NCBI GenBank assembly: GCA_024640585.1
Contig: JAHEEQ010000063.1
Coordinates: 11,619 to 24,409, forward strand
Origin: Micrococcales bacterium
GTDB lineage: Bacteria > Actinomycetota > Actinomycetes > S36-B12 > UBA5976
Direction of reading: 5' to 3'
Length of the DNA stretch: 12,791 nucleotides
The notes below the pieces were generated by a model, which was not told the DNA's origin, ran no database searches, and saw only the letters and a list, made by a program, of their open reading frames with translations. A program made the position numbers and the translations under genes. Shown here one piece after another: positions 6,505 through 12,791 of the stretch. Each line of letters starts with the position of its first letter. Positions within the stretch are counted from its first letter, which is position 1.

Positions 6505-8133
6505 TTAATGTTGGGCGATTTCTGAGTGGGACGCACCTTCGATATGACCCATATGTGCTTCTGCTTCTTCAATTTCAGCAGCTGTCGGTTTTGGCACATT
6601 GTCTGCGTAGAAGAAGTTTGAGACTTTCGCTTGCAGCTTTTTACGCATTAATCCACGTTGGGCCACACCGTGTGCATCATGGCCCACTGGCAATGGAAGG
6701 GGAGTGATATCCACTTTTGAAAGAATCTTCGCCTTTTCAACTTCATTTATCGGGGCGTGAATTTCGATGAATTCGCCGTGAGGAAGGCGAACAATTTGTC
6801 CGGTTTCACGACCATGCAAAAGCTTGTCACGATCGCGACGTTGAAGAGACAGACAAATTCTCTTGGTAGCCCAGAATGTAATTGCTGGAATGATGAACAA
6901 TCCAAATCGGAACGTCCAAGTAATTGCATTGATTGAAAGTCCAAAAGTGGTCGCAATCAAGTCATTTCCACCAGAGATCCACAAGATTCCATAGAAAGTT
7001 AGGGCCATGACTCCGAGTGCGGTACGGGTTGGTGCATTGCGCGGACGATCTAGGAGATGGTGTTCTCGTTTATCGCCACTTGCCCAAGCTTCAATCCATG
7101 GATAAAGAATCATTGGGGTCATCATTAATCCAGGAAGAATCATTGCTGGAACAATTAGGTTCATAACAAGTGTGTTGTTGAACAATTGCAATTCAAATCC
7201 CGGCATGATTCGAACTGCGCCATCTAAAAAGCCCATGTACCAGTCTGGCTGAGATCCAGCGCCTACTGCATTTGGAATGTATGGACCGAACATCCAGATT
7301 GGGTTGATGGTTGCAAGTGCTGAAATTAAAGTGATGATTCCGAATACGATGAAAAAGAATCCACCTGCCTTAGCAATGTAAACCGGAAATAGTGGATAGC
7401 CCACAACATTCTTATTAGTACGACCAGGACCTGGGAATTGGGTGTGCTTATGGAACACAACCAACAACATGTGCGCAGTTATCAGCGCCAAGAAAATTCC
7501 TGGAATTAGTAATACGTGAATGGTGAACAGTCGCGGAATGAAATCAGCTCCTGGAAATTCGCCACCAAACAGCAGCGATGAAACCCAAGTTCCAGCCAAC
7601 GGAGTGGCCAAAATGATGCCTTCAGTGATACGAAGTCCAGTACCGGAAAGAAGATCGTCAGGAAGAGAGTAACCAGCAAAACCTTCAACAATTCCTAAAA
7701 GCAAAAGAATGCTTCCGATAATCCAGTTTGCTTCACGCGGTTTGCGAAAGGCACCAGTGAAGAAAATGCGAATCATGTGAACTGACATTGCGCCAACGAA
7801 GAAAAGTGCTGCCCAGTGGTGAATTTGGCGAATCAAGAGACCACCGCGAACATCGAACGAGATGTTCAAAGAAGATGCATAAGCCTCCGTCATCTTGACA
7901 CCTTTGAGTGGCAAGTATGAACCGTTGTAAACAACTTCGGTCATAGAAGGAACGAAGTAAAGAGTCAGGTAAACACCTGTGAGCAACAGGATAATGAAAG
8001 AGTAGAGTGCAATTTCACCCAGCATGAAAGACCAGTGATCTGGAAACACTTTGTTCATAGCTGTCTTCAGGGCCCCAGCGCCACCAAAGCGATCGTCAGC
8101 CCACTTTAAAACTGCGTTTTCTTTTTTACTCAT
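6505..8133 (-). CDS. qcrB: Cytochrome bcc complex subunit b
   Basis: QcrB carries hemes bL and bH and both quinone sites, oxidising menaquinol in the bcc-aa3 supercomplex. In the 542-residue product the heme ligands are H105 and H119 in helix B (IHHWAALFF, SVHMIRIFF) and H206 and H221 in helix D (FTIHVLL, TAHMLL). The helix-D histidines are 15 apart, as in b6f and actinobacterial b subunits, not 14 as in mitochondria. The Qo-site motif reads PDWY (296-299) where the classical form is PEWY. Helices continue to about 421, followed by a roughly 120-residue cytoplasmic tail typical of Actinobacteria. It begins within the qcrA stop codon (ATGA overlap), so translation is coupled. It is the last gene of the leftward operon. 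Confidence 0.97.
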   Translation of the reverse strand: MSKKENAVLKWADDRFGGAGALKTAMNKVFPDHWSFMLGEIALYSFIILLLTGVYLTLYFVPSMTEVVYNGSYLPLKGVKMTEAYASSLNISFDVRGGLLIRQIHHWAALFFVGAMSVHMIRIFFTGAFRKPREANWIIGSILLLLGIVEGFAGYSLPDDLLSGTGLRITEGIILATPLAGTWVSSLLFGGEFPGADFIPRLFTIHVLLIPGIFLALITAHMLLVVFHKHTQFPGPGRTNKNVVGYPLFPVYIAKAGGFFFIVFGIITLISALATINPIWMFGPYIPNAVGAGSQPDWYMGFLDGAVRIMPGFELQLFNNTLVMNLIVPAMILPGLMMTPMILYPWIEAWASGDKREHHLLDRPRNAPTRTALGVMALTFYGILWISGGNDLIATTFGLSINAITWTFRFGLFIIPAITFWATKRICLSLQRRDRDKLLHGRETGQIVRLPHGEFIEIHAPINEVEKAKILSKVDITPLPLPVGHDAHGVAQRGLMRKKLQAKVSNFFYADNVPKPTAAEIEEAEAHMGHIEGASHSEIAQH

Positions 8134-9143
8134 GAGCGCTCCCAGAAACTTGGACCTACTGGTTCAGCAAAATCGCCTCGCGCGATTAAGTAACCTTCAT
8201 TATCTACAGTGATGCCAAGTTGTGGCATGCGCCTTGCGGCTGGACCGAACACAACTCGACCAGAATCTGCCAAATCGAATGTTGATTGATGGCAAGGGCA
8301 AAGCAAGTGATGGGTGCGTTGTTCGTAAAGTGAAATCGGGCAACCAACGTGAGTGCAAACTTTTGAATAAGCAACTACGCCGTTGTAATCCCAAGGCGCA
8401 TCAGGTGTACCACCTTGTTGTGAAACTAATTTGTCGGGGGAGATGCGCACTACAACAATTACAGACTTTGCACGTTCATTTAGATTTCCATCTTCTTCTT
8501 CAAGTTCATGCATACCTTCAGGCACTGCGTTGATTAGGTTTCCAACAGGAATGTCTGCTGCTTTGATTGGTTCGTAAGTAACGTCATGCAACAAACGCAT
8601 TCCCGAACGCCACATAGTGTGAAAGCGCAGTTCAGTTGAATCTGGACCTAGATCGCGCAACATAACAATAAGTGGAATAGGGAATAGCGCCATTGCGCCA
8701 AGTAAGGTACGACGGATAAGTGGCCTCTTAACGAAGCCAGATTCCTCAGCGCCAATCGCAAAAGTTTCTGCAAGTGCCTTTTTGTCTTCTGGGCTGCTTG
8801 CAAATTCGTGCCGTTCTTCCACAACTTCAACATCCGGCATCAATTTCTTTGCCCAGTGAATAGCGCCCGTACCAATTAGGAGAATTGACGCTCCCATGGT
8901 TACTCCAAGTGCAATATTTAGAGCTGATGTAGTGCCAATAACTGGAAGACCAATCTGTACAGAAGGATCAATGCCAACATACGAAACTACAAACAAAATT
9001 GCTAGAAGTGCGCTAAGCCCAAACATAGTTGCGACTTGACGCTCGACTCGTTTAGCAATTTTTGGATCATGGTCTGCACGTCGATGTGCATGCTCAACTT
9101 CTGCGGGTGCTGGTCGGCTTTGGTTAGGTACGAGACTGCTCAT
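8130..9143 (-). CDS. qcrA: Rieske iron-sulfur subunit of the cytochrome bcc complex
   Basis: QcrA moves electrons from menaquinol at the Qo site to cytochrome c through a 2Fe-2S cluster. Numbering from ATG at 9141-9143 (337 residues), cluster ligands are C263 and H265 in CTHVGC and C282 and H285 in CPCH. The stabilising disulfide is C268-C284, and GPAARRMPQL follows. As in other Actinobacteria the protein is long, with three membrane helices (about 37-56, 75-95 and 147-165). A twin arginine (144-145, LIRRTLLGA) before the third helix matches the Tat-dependent insertion described for the Streptomyces protein. The frame is open a further 20 codons upstream, but ATG at 9143 overlaps the qcrC stop (ATGA), and the extra residues (cysteine-rich, inside qcrC) do not resemble a QcrA N-terminus. 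Confidence 0.96.
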   Translation of the reverse strand: MSSLVPNQSRPAPAEVEHAHRRADHDPKIAKRVERQVATMFGLSALLAILFVVSYVGIDPSVQIGLPVIGTTSALNIALGVTMGASILLIGTGAIHWAKKLMPDVEVVEERHEFASSPEDKKALAETFAIGAEESGFVKRPLIRRTLLGAMALFPIPLIVMLRDLGPDSTELRFHTMWRSGMRLLHDVTYEPIKAADIPVGNLINAVPEGMHELEEEDGNLNERAKSVIVVVRISPDKLVSQQGGTPDAPWDYNGVVAYSKVCTHVGCPISLYEQRTHHLLCPCHQSTFDLADSGRVVFGPAARRMPQLGITVDNEGYLIARGDFAEPVGPSFWERS

Positions 9144-9922
9144 TTGGCTTTCACCCCAATCCAGATTGCAGCTGCAATCAATAATGCAAAACCAAATGTC
9201 CAAGCAAATAAACCCTCTGTAACAGGTCCCAATCGACCTAGGTCAGCTCCACCAGGATTCGGCGCATTGCGTAAATACTGAACGTACTTCAAAACGGCTT
9301 TCTTTTGATCTGCAGAAAGAGTTTTGAAAACTGGCATATTTTGTGGACCGGTCAGCATTGCTTCATAGATTTGACGATCGGTTGCAACCATAAGGTTTGG
9401 CGCATATTTACCCTGCGTTAGAGCGCCACCTTCACCTGCGAAGTTGTGGCATTGTGCACAGTTGACTGCAAACAACTGATTGCCAACCGCAAGGTCTGCG
9501 GTTGAAGTATCTAGATCCATGTCGGTTGGGATAGCCGGACCTGGGGCCAAACTTGCAACATATGCAGCAAGTGCTGCGGTTTCTTCTTCATCGTAGATTG
9601 GGTCTTTACGCATCGCTTGAACACCTTGACCCGCCATAGGCATGCGACCAGATGAAACTTGGAAGTCAACTGCAGCTGCACCTACGCCTACAAGTGATGG
9701 GCCATCAGTCGTACCTTCAGCATTTAAACCATGGCAAGAAGAGCAACCTTCGGCGAATAAAGCTTTACCTTTTTCGACAGTGGTTTCAGATGCAACTGCA
9801 GCACTAACCCGCTCGGTGTTCGATGTAATGATTGTGTAGGCAAGAGCTGTAATTGCCAATGCCAAAACCATCACGAACAATCCAGCTAGACGGTGTCTGC
9901 GTAATTGTGCAAGATGAGTCAC
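9140..9922 (-). CDS. qcrC: Diheme cytochrome c subunit of the bcc complex
   Basis: This 260-residue protein replaces both cytochrome c1 and soluble cytochrome c, passing electrons from the Rieske protein to CuA of CtaC. Two c-type heme sites are present, CSSCH (60-64) and CAQCH (155-159), with candidate axial methionines at 94 or 96 and at 196 (QNMPVF). An N-terminal helix (about 13-32) acts as uncleaved or cleaved export signal. A C-terminal helix (about 237-256) anchors the protein. The start is GTG at 9920-9922, preceded by a good ribosome binding site (GATAGGA on the minus strand). The spacing from the ctaE stop is 22 bases. The stop codon overlaps the qcrA start. Confidence 0.97.
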   Translation of the reverse strand: MTHLAQLRRHRLAGLFVMVLALAITALAYTIITSNTERVSAAVASETTVEKGKALFAEGCSSCHGLNAEGTTDGPSLVGVGAAAVDFQVSSGRMPMAGQGVQAMRKDPIYDEEETAALAAYVASLAPGPAIPTDMDLDTSTADLAVGNQLFAVNCAQCHNFAGEGGALTQGKYAPNLMVATDRQIYEAMLTGPQNMPVFKTLSADQKKAVLKYVQYLRNAPNPGGADLGRLGPVTEGLFAWTFGFALLIAAAIWIGVKAK

Positions 9923-9944
9923 GCTTTTTCCTATCCCAAAATTC

Positions 9945-10541
9945 TTACTTGATTAGGTAAATCATTGCGAACAAGCCAATCCAAACCACGTCAACGAAGT
10001 GCCAGTAATAACTGACAACTATTGCGCGAGTTGCTTTGGAGTGGGTGAAAACTTTTCCTGTGTAAGTGCTTGCGAGTACAAAAAGGAAAGCAATCAAACC
10101 GCCGGTTACGTGAAGTCCGTGAAAACCTGTTGTCAGGTAAAAGACTGAACCGTATGAAGATGAAGAAAGGGTCAAACCTTCACGAACAAGTGCGGCATAT
10201 TCCATAACCTGTCCGCCAACAAACACTGCACCCATAATGAAAGTGAGAATGAACCACTTTCGAAGTCCACGTGCATCACCGCGTTCCGCTGCAAAAACTC
10301 CTAATTGGCAAGTTACTGATGAAGCAACAAGAATAAAAGTGTTTGCACTTGAGAACGGAATATTCAACATCGGAGTTGACTCTGCCCAAAGATCTGGATT
10401 AACAGACCTGTGGGTGAAGTACATTGCAAACAAGGCTGCGAAAAACATAAGTTCACTAGCTAGCCAAACGATGGTTCCGACTGAGACCAAATTTGGACGA
10501 TCTGCATGCGTATTACTTTGAGTTATGGTGGCGGTAGTCAC
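9945..10541 (-). CDS. ctaE: Cytochrome c oxidase subunit III
   Basis: Subunit III of the aa3 oxidase, a membrane protein without metal centres that stabilises subunit I and helps sustain proton uptake. The 198-residue protein shows the five-helix bacterial form, the SELMFF segment (29-34), [10 protein letters not shown] (139-148) and the C-terminal [14 protein letters not shown] (178-191), all standard for COX3. The start is GTG at 10539-10541. There is no Shine-Dalgarno just upstream, and CACAAT seven bases before the GTG could be a weak -10 box of a leaderless transcript. It is the first gene of ctaE-qcrC-qcrA-qcrB, so one oxidase subunit is expressed with the bcc complex while the other three lie about 8 kb away on the opposite strand. 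This split is common in Actinobacteria. Confidence 0.95.
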   Translation of the reverse strand: MTTATITQSNTHADRPNLVSVGTIVWLASELMFFAALFAMYFTHRSVNPDLWAESTPMLNIPFSSANTFILVASSVTCQLGVFAAERGDARGLRKWFILTFIMGAVFVGGQVMEYAALVREGLTLSSSSYGSVFYLTTGFHGLHVTGGLIAFLFVLASTYTGKVFTHSKATRAIVVSYYWHFVDVVWIGLFAMIYLIK

Positions 10542-10669
10542 AGGGAGTATTGTGGCAAATGACTCACATCTGAACTCGGCGGGCAGTCCGATTTTTAGAG
10601 TATTTACGGGTGTGCTGGGTCACATTTTTAGCACTCTCGGTTCATGGACATTCAAAGTAGGCTTTTTGC
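10542..10669. promoter_or_regulatory. Divergent control region between ctaE-qcrCAB and ctaG
   Basis: This 128-bp gap must contain promoters for the leftward bcc operon and the rightward ctaG operon. It holds the second copy of the 14-bp element (10618-10631), a second ATTTTTAG at 10591-10598 spaced 33 bases from the one in that element, and a short inverted repeat GTGCT/AGCAC (10612-10616, 10630-10634) flanking the TCACAT core. On the minus strand CTAAAAAT resembles a relaxed -10 box, but no matching -35 is clear. Confidence 0.6.
10618..10631. repeat. 14-bp element GGTCACATTTTTAG, copy 2
   Basis: Identical and co-oriented with 1233-1246. It lies 38 bases before the ctaG start and 76 bases from the ctaE start. 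Here it is enclosed by the inverted repeat GTGCT/AGCAC, which copy 1 lacks. Flanks of the two copies differ, so the shared block ends sharply at 14 bp. Confidence 0.45.
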
Positions 10670-11599
10670 GTGGTTTTTTCTCAAAATTTGCTGAATTTGC
10701 CTCTTCATGGCGCCGGTGCAGAGGTAGAGGTCCTCGAACCAAGTTTGGGAGATTGGCTGCCTCTTGAAATATTGCCGGCGGTAGCTGTTTTGGCAGTTGG
10801 TATTTGGTACTTAGTGTCTGTGCGCACATTAAATAGACGCGGTGATAAGTGGCCGATTAATCGAACATTATTTTTTATATTTGGTGGACTTGGCACAATA
10901 TTTATTTCCACACAAGGTCCGCTTGCACGTCTAGACACAGTTTTGCTCACTACCCACATGGTGCAGCACATGCTGCTTTCAATGCTCGCCCCAGTCTTTT
11001 TGGCACTTGGTGCTCCGATGACCCTTGCGCTTCGCACATTTAGACCAGCGCTACGGAGTTTGCTTTTGAGGGTTTTAAATTCTTGGTATGTAAAAGTAAT
11101 TTCATTTCCGCTGGTAGCTGGATTGTTATACATTCTCAATCCATGGTTCTTGTACTTTACAAGTTACTACGAAAATACTTTGACCAATCCTTTGTTACAC
11201 AATTTCAACCATCTCCATTTTGTCGTAGTTGGTTCGATTTGGATTTGGTCACTCATTGGAATCGATCCGATGCCAAGAATGGGTTTTCCAATCCGCATGT
11301 TTGCGGTATTTGTAACCCTTCCATTTCACGCGTTCCTTGGCGTTACCTTGATGAACACTCAAACCCCAATTGCCCAAAGTTTTTACTCAACAGTGATTCG
11401 CGATTGGGGACCGACAATTGCTCAAGACCAGCAGATTGCAGGCGGATTGCTCTGGGCTACTGGAGATGTGGTGGGTCTCGTAATGTTTTTGACCTTGATG
11501 ATCCAGTGGTCGAAAGCATCAGACCGTGAAGCAGTGCGAATCGACCGGGAACTTGACCGCCAAGACGCTCTGCGCAACAGAGACGGGGAAGTAGGCTAA
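10670..11599 (+). CDS. ctaG: Cytochrome c oxidase assembly protein, CtaG (caa3_CtaG) family
   Basis: A 309-residue polytopic membrane protein of the family annotated caa3_CtaG (PF09678), thought to help build the copper centres of heme-copper oxidases. Conserved histidine-rich helices are visible: THMVQHMLLSMLAP (H96, H100), LHNFNHLHFVVVG (H177, H181, H183) and LPFHAFLGV (H220). Near the C-terminus is DQQIAGGLLWATGD. About seven hydrophobic segments precede a charged cytoplasmic tail (282-309). The start is GTG at 10670; a stop lies in frame at 10658, and the ribosome binding site is weak. It is divergent from ctaE and leads a tight operon with the receiver-domain gene (four-base gap) and trpD. 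It is not homologous to the mitochondrial-type Cox11/CtaG, despite sharing a name. Confidence 0.88.
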   Translation: MVFSQNLLNLPLHGAGAEVEVLEPSLGDWLPLEILPAVAVLAVGIWYLVSVRTLNRRGDKWPINRTLFFIFGGLGTIFISTQGPLARLDTVLLTTHMVQHMLLSMLAPVFLALGAPMTLALRTFRPALRSLLLRVLNSWYVKVISFPLVAGLLYILNPWFLYFTSYYENTLTNPLLHNFNHLHFVVVGSIWIWSLIGIDPMPRMGFPIRMFAVFVTLPFHAFLGVTLMNTQTPIAQSFYSTVIRDWGPTIAQDQQIAGGLLWATGDVVGLVMFLTLMIQWSKASDREAVRIDRELDRQDALRNRDGEVG

Positions 11600-11603
11600 G
11601 ACC

Positions 11604-12008
11604 GTGAGCGATAAGAATTTGAATGTCTTGATTTATAGCGACGATGCATCCGTACGCGAAGCAGTGAAGTTAGCTTTGGGTTCGCGCCCAGCTCCAGAAC
11701 TTCCAAGAATTGACTTTGTTGAGTGCGCAACAGAACCTGTTGTCATTCGGCAAATGGACAGTGGAACAATCGATTTGGCAATTCTGGACGGCGAAGCAGC
11801 ACCAGCAGGCGGATTGGGAATTTGCCGTCAACTAAAAGACGAAATATTCAACTGCCCGCCGGTCTTGGTTTTAACTGGTCGCCCAGCAGATGGTTGGCTT
11901 GCAACTTGGTCACGTGCAGAAGCTGCCGTACCACATCCAATTGATCCGGTGGTTTTATCAGAAACCGTTGCGACGCTAATACGACGTCGCCTAGCAATAA
12001 CTTCCTAA
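11604..12008 (+). CDS. Stand-alone receiver-domain protein, Rv3143-like
   Basis: The 134-residue protein is a single response-regulator receiver fold without an output domain. Seen in sequence: acidic pair D13-D14 in YSDDASVRE, candidate phospho-acceptor D62 in LAILDGEA, and the switch Thr T91 in VLVLTGRP. The nearly universal lysine before the proline is replaced: H111-P112 in AAVPHPIDP. From memory, M. tuberculosis Rv3143, encoded beside the nuo operon and reported to contact NuoD, has the same VPHP form, so the change looks like a family trait. Without the lysine, phosphorylation signalling may be weak or absent. The start is GTG at 11604, with AGG at 11593-11595 as ribosome binding site. 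It follows ctaG by four bases and its TAA overlaps the trpD ATG by one base. No partner kinase is in the window. Confidence 0.8.
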   Translation: MSDKNLNVLIYSDDASVREAVKLALGSRPAPELPRIDFVECATEPVVIRQMDSGTIDLAILDGEAAPAGGLGICRQLKDEIFNCPPVLVLTGRPADGWLATWSRAEAAVPHPIDPVVLSETVATLIRRRLAITS

Positions 12009-12791
12009 TGTCAACTTGGGCAGAAGTTCTAAACGAAATCATCGTTGACAAGAACTTGTCATCTGAAAAAGCTCGTTGGGCAATGAACGAGATCCTTAGT
12101 GGATCAGCAGAACCATCGCAAATTTCAGCTTTTTTGATAGCCATGCGCGCAAAAGGTGAGACGCCAAAAGATATTAAAACCTTTATAGAAGTTATGTTGG
12201 AGTTTGCAAATCCAGCTAGTGTTTCAGGGATTTCTGTCGATACTTGTGGCACAGGTGGAGATGGCGCACATACAGTAAATATTTCTACGATGGCTAGTGT
12301 GGTAGTAGCGGCTAGTGGAACCACAGTTGTGAAACATGGAAATCGGGCTGCTTCTAGCAAATGCGGTTCTGCTGACGTTTTAGAAATTCTTGGTGTCAAA
12401 CTTAATCCAGAAATTGCAAGAGTTAGTGAAATCGCGAATGAAGTGGGAATTACTTTTTTCTTTGCTCCAGAATTTCATCCAGCTTTAAGATTTGCAGGCC
12501 CGGTGCGCAAATCACTTGGTATTAGAACTTTTTTCAATGTGATTGGTCCACTTGCGAACCCTGCAAAACCACAAGCTCAGATAGTTGGTGTTCCAAGTCT
12601 TGAAATCGGTAATCTGATTTCACAAGTTTTAGCTGAACGTCAAACTAGTGCGATTGTCATTTTGGGCGACGACGGCCTCGATGAATTCTCAATTCACGCA
12701 CCAAACCAACTCTGGGTTGTCAATAAGGGTCAAGTTACAATGAAAAAAGTAACCCCAGCCGATGTTGGAATCGGTGTGCATGCTGCGGATG
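12008..12791 (+). CDS. trpD: Anthranilate phosphoribosyltransferase (3' truncated by window)
   Basis: TrpD joins phosphoribosyl pyrophosphate to anthranilate in tryptophan synthesis, in the cytoplasm. The 261 residues present cover the N-terminal helical domain and most of the catalytic domain. Motifs: GTGGD for PRPP binding (81-85), KHGNRAASS with GSAD (109-123), FHPALR (156-161), RTFFNVIGPLANPA (173-186), and DGLDE (222-226) for metal binding. One small deviation is LGDDG where HGDDG is common. The start ATG at 12008 overlaps the stop of the receiver gene (TAATG) and matches the family N-terminus. No other trp gene adjoins; trpD also lies beside ctaE on the opposite strand in M. tuberculosis, so this linkage to the bcc operon is old. 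No attenuator or leader peptide is seen, as it sits third in the operon. Confidence 0.96.
   Translation, partial: MSTWAEVLNEIIVDKNLSSEKARWAMNEILSGSAEPSQISAFLIAMRAKGETPKDIKTFIEVMLEFANPASVSGISVDTCGTGGDGAHTVNISTMASVVVAASGTTVVKHGNRAASSKCGSADVLEILGVKLNPEIARVSEIANEVGITFFFAPEFHPALRFAGPVRKSLGIRTFFNVIGPLANPAKPQAQIVGVPSLEIGNLISQVLAERQTSAIVILGDDGLDEFSIHAPNQLWVVNKGQVTMKKVTPADVGIGVHAAD

Noticed and set aside
9144..9203. 20-codon upstream extension of qcrA
   Set aside because: The extra residues include three cysteines, do not resemble a QcrA N-terminus and lie wholly within qcrC; ATG at 9143 gives a clean ATGA overlap with the qcrC stop.
10611..10624. CRP/FNR-like site TGTG...CACA near ctaG
   Set aside because: GTG and CAC are six bases apart, not the eight expected for mycobacterial-type CRP. 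The equivalent copy near ctaC has ten, so the dyad is not conserved.
11848..12399. Minus-strand open frame of 183 codons across the receiver gene and trpD
   Set aside because: It is a shadow of two well-supported plus-strand genes and shows no domain motif.

Overview
This window carries the terminal respiratory branch of an actinobacterium. Three points support that: the actinobacterial four-subunit oxidase set with CtaF, a diheme QcrC, and a long three-helix QcrA. Gene order and relative orientation (carbohydrate kinase, ctaC / qcrB-qcrA-qcrC-ctaE / trpD) match, up to inversion, what I recall of the Mycobacterium tuberculosis Rv2192c-Rv2202c region. The AT-leaning codon use and tight packing suggest a streamlined, low-GC aquatic actinobacterium such as the freshwater Nanopelagicales. 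That placement is inference, not proof.

Layout. Positions 3-191 (+) are the 3' end of a PfkB-type sugar/nucleoside kinase. It overlaps, tail to tail, a cysteine-desulfurase-like gene on the minus strand (174-1199) that lacks the PLP-binding lysine. A 160-bp divergent control region (1200-1359) leads into ctaC-ctaD-ctaF (+, 1360-4197) and an EamA-family transporter (4202-5089). Converging on these from the other strand are an acyltransferase-3 membrane protein (5055-6440) and the operon ctaE-qcrC-qcrA-qcrB (transcribed leftward, 10541 to 6505), closed by a clear hairpin terminator at 6455-6494. A second divergent control region (10542-10669) separates ctaE from a rightward operon: ctaG (10670-11599), an Rv3143-like receiver-domain protein (11604-12008), and trpD (12008 to the window end, incomplete).

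How the genes work together. QcrB, QcrA and QcrC form a cytochrome bcc complex that oxidises menaquinol. The membrane-bound diheme QcrC hands electrons directly to the CuA site of CtaC in the aa3 oxidase (CtaC, CtaD, CtaE, CtaF), so no soluble cytochrome c is needed. CtaG is the likely copper-delivery or assembly factor. The kinase, desulfurase-like protein, transporter, acyltransferase, receiver protein and TrpD are neighbours with no demonstrated role in respiration.

The core is a well-known system and I found no evidence of an undescribed one. The points most worth a second look are the lysine-less desulfurase-like protein, a 14-bp element repeated exactly in both divergent control regions, a perfect 7-bp inverted repeat in the ctaC leader, and the atypical receiver protein. 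All genes abut or overlap; there is no gene-free stretch over 300 bases, and I see no tRNA, rRNA, insertion sequence or CRISPR array.
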